Below, piece after piece: positions 5,614 through 6,063 of a DNA stretch of 6,063 nt. Position numbers and translations under genes: made by a program. Position 1 is the stretch's first letter. Each line of letters starts with the position of its first letter. Origin of the DNA: an uncultured Gammaproteobacteria bacterium (GTDB lineage Bacteria > Pseudomonadota > Gammaproteobacteria > GCA-001735895); the NCBI GenBank assembly GCA_945787265.1, contig CALZHS010000116.1, positions 1 to 6,063 on the forward strand. Reading direction: 5' to 3'. Below the pieces are notes generated by a model, which made no database searches, had not been told where the DNA came from, and was given only the letters and a program-made list of their open reading frames with translations.

Positions 5614-6063
5614 GACTGCACCAGGCGGTTTTCCGGATCATACAGTACCGGTTCAACTACGACCGCATCGTATTTTTCGCCGAGAATGCCGAGGCTGAGA
5701 CGGGTACCCACTTCCGCTGCTTCGGGATCGACATAGGCATAGGCGATATTCCTTGCTACCCGATGACCATAACCGCCCGAAGTCACCGACCCGACCTGCT
5801 GTGCGCCAATGAATACCGGGTCACCGCCATGGGCGCTAGCCACATCGCAATCGACCGTTATCGATACCAGCAGCTTGCGCGGTCCGCGTTCGATTTGCTC
5901 GAGCAAGGCCTGTTTGCCGATAAAGCCGTCCTTGTCGAGCCTGACGAAACGATCGAGCCTTGCCTCGAACGGATTGTGTTCATAGATCAGGTCCGCCTTC
6001 CAGTGCAGGTAGCCCTTTTCCAGGCGCATCGATTCGGTTGCGTAGAGTCCGAAGTAACCGAGA
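5610..6063 (-). CDS. C-terminal part of a dimethylglycine/sarcosine dehydrogenase-type protein (GcvT-like folate domain), partial
   Basis: The frame is open to the right edge, so only the last 150 or so residues are present. Landmarks are SMRLEKGYLHWKADL, PFEARLDRFVRLDKDGFIGKQALL, GSVTSGGYGH, and YDPENRL near the end. These are the aminomethyltransferase (GcvT) C-terminal signatures found in GcvT itself and at the C-terminus of dimethylglycine, sarcosine and related dehydrogenases. In these enzymes an FAD domain oxidises an N-methyl group and the GcvT-like domain binds tetrahydrofolate to capture it as methylene-tetrahydrofolate. The LEKGYLHWKADL and SVTSGGYGH forms fit the dehydrogenase group better than plain GcvT, but the FAD domain would lie outside the window, so this is not proven. 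It is cotranscribed with the mttB-like gene by a four-base ATGA overlap. Confidence 0.85.
   Translation of the reverse strand, partial: LGYFGLYATESMRLEKGYLHWKADLIYEHNPFEARLDRFVRLDKDGFIGKQALLEQIERGPRKLLVSITVDCDVASAHGGDPVFIGAQQVGSVTSGGYGHRVARNIAYAYVDPEAAEVGTRLSLGILGEKYDAVVVEPVLYDPENRLVQS

Overview
The window is a compact, moderately GC-rich bacterial region with overlapping genes and one degenerate palindromic intergenic element. Codon use, the HNH endonuclease type and the one-carbon gene content fit a proteobacterium, possibly a marine gamma- or alphaproteobacterium. That assignment is inference; no rRNA or other taxonomic marker is present. No tRNA, rRNA, CRISPR array or insertion sequence was seen.

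Layout, left to right. (1) Positions 1-793, minus strand: a PhzF-fold protein cut by the left edge, with its expected catalytic Glu and Asp missing. (2) 794-1087: a divergent intergenic region. (3) 1088-1642, plus strand: a stand-alone HNH endonuclease whose stop codon shares the bases TTAA with the convergent gene that follows. (4) 3265 down to 1639, minus strand: a two-gene unit, a small cupin followed by a full-length serine hydroxymethyltransferase (SHMT)-family enzyme that overlaps it by 8 bases. (5) 3266-3400: a divergent promoter region. (6) About 3401-3949, plus strand: a protein I do not recognise. (7) 3950-4077: a structured, REP-like convergent spacer. (8) 6063 down to 4078, minus strand: the C-terminal end of a dimethylglycine/sarcosine dehydrogenase-type protein, coupled by an ATGA overlap to a full-length MttB-family methyltransferase.

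The shared theme is methylated-amine and one-carbon metabolism. The dehydrogenase-type protein would pass N-methyl carbon to tetrahydrofolate. The MttB-family protein would demethylate a quaternary or tertiary amine by way of a corrinoid protein. The SHMT-family enzyme would join or release a C1 unit from an amino acid. The most striking point is that this SHMT has Thr, Phe and His where the catalytic pocket normally has Tyr55, Tyr64 and Tyr65, and Thr in place of the His before the PLP lysine. It may therefore act on an alpha-substituted or D-amino acid (such as alpha-methylserine/D-alanine) rather than on serine/glycine. Together with the altered PhzF-like protein and the cupin, this could be an undescribed catabolic module for a methylated amino acid. 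The module idea is a hypothesis built from gene content and residue changes.
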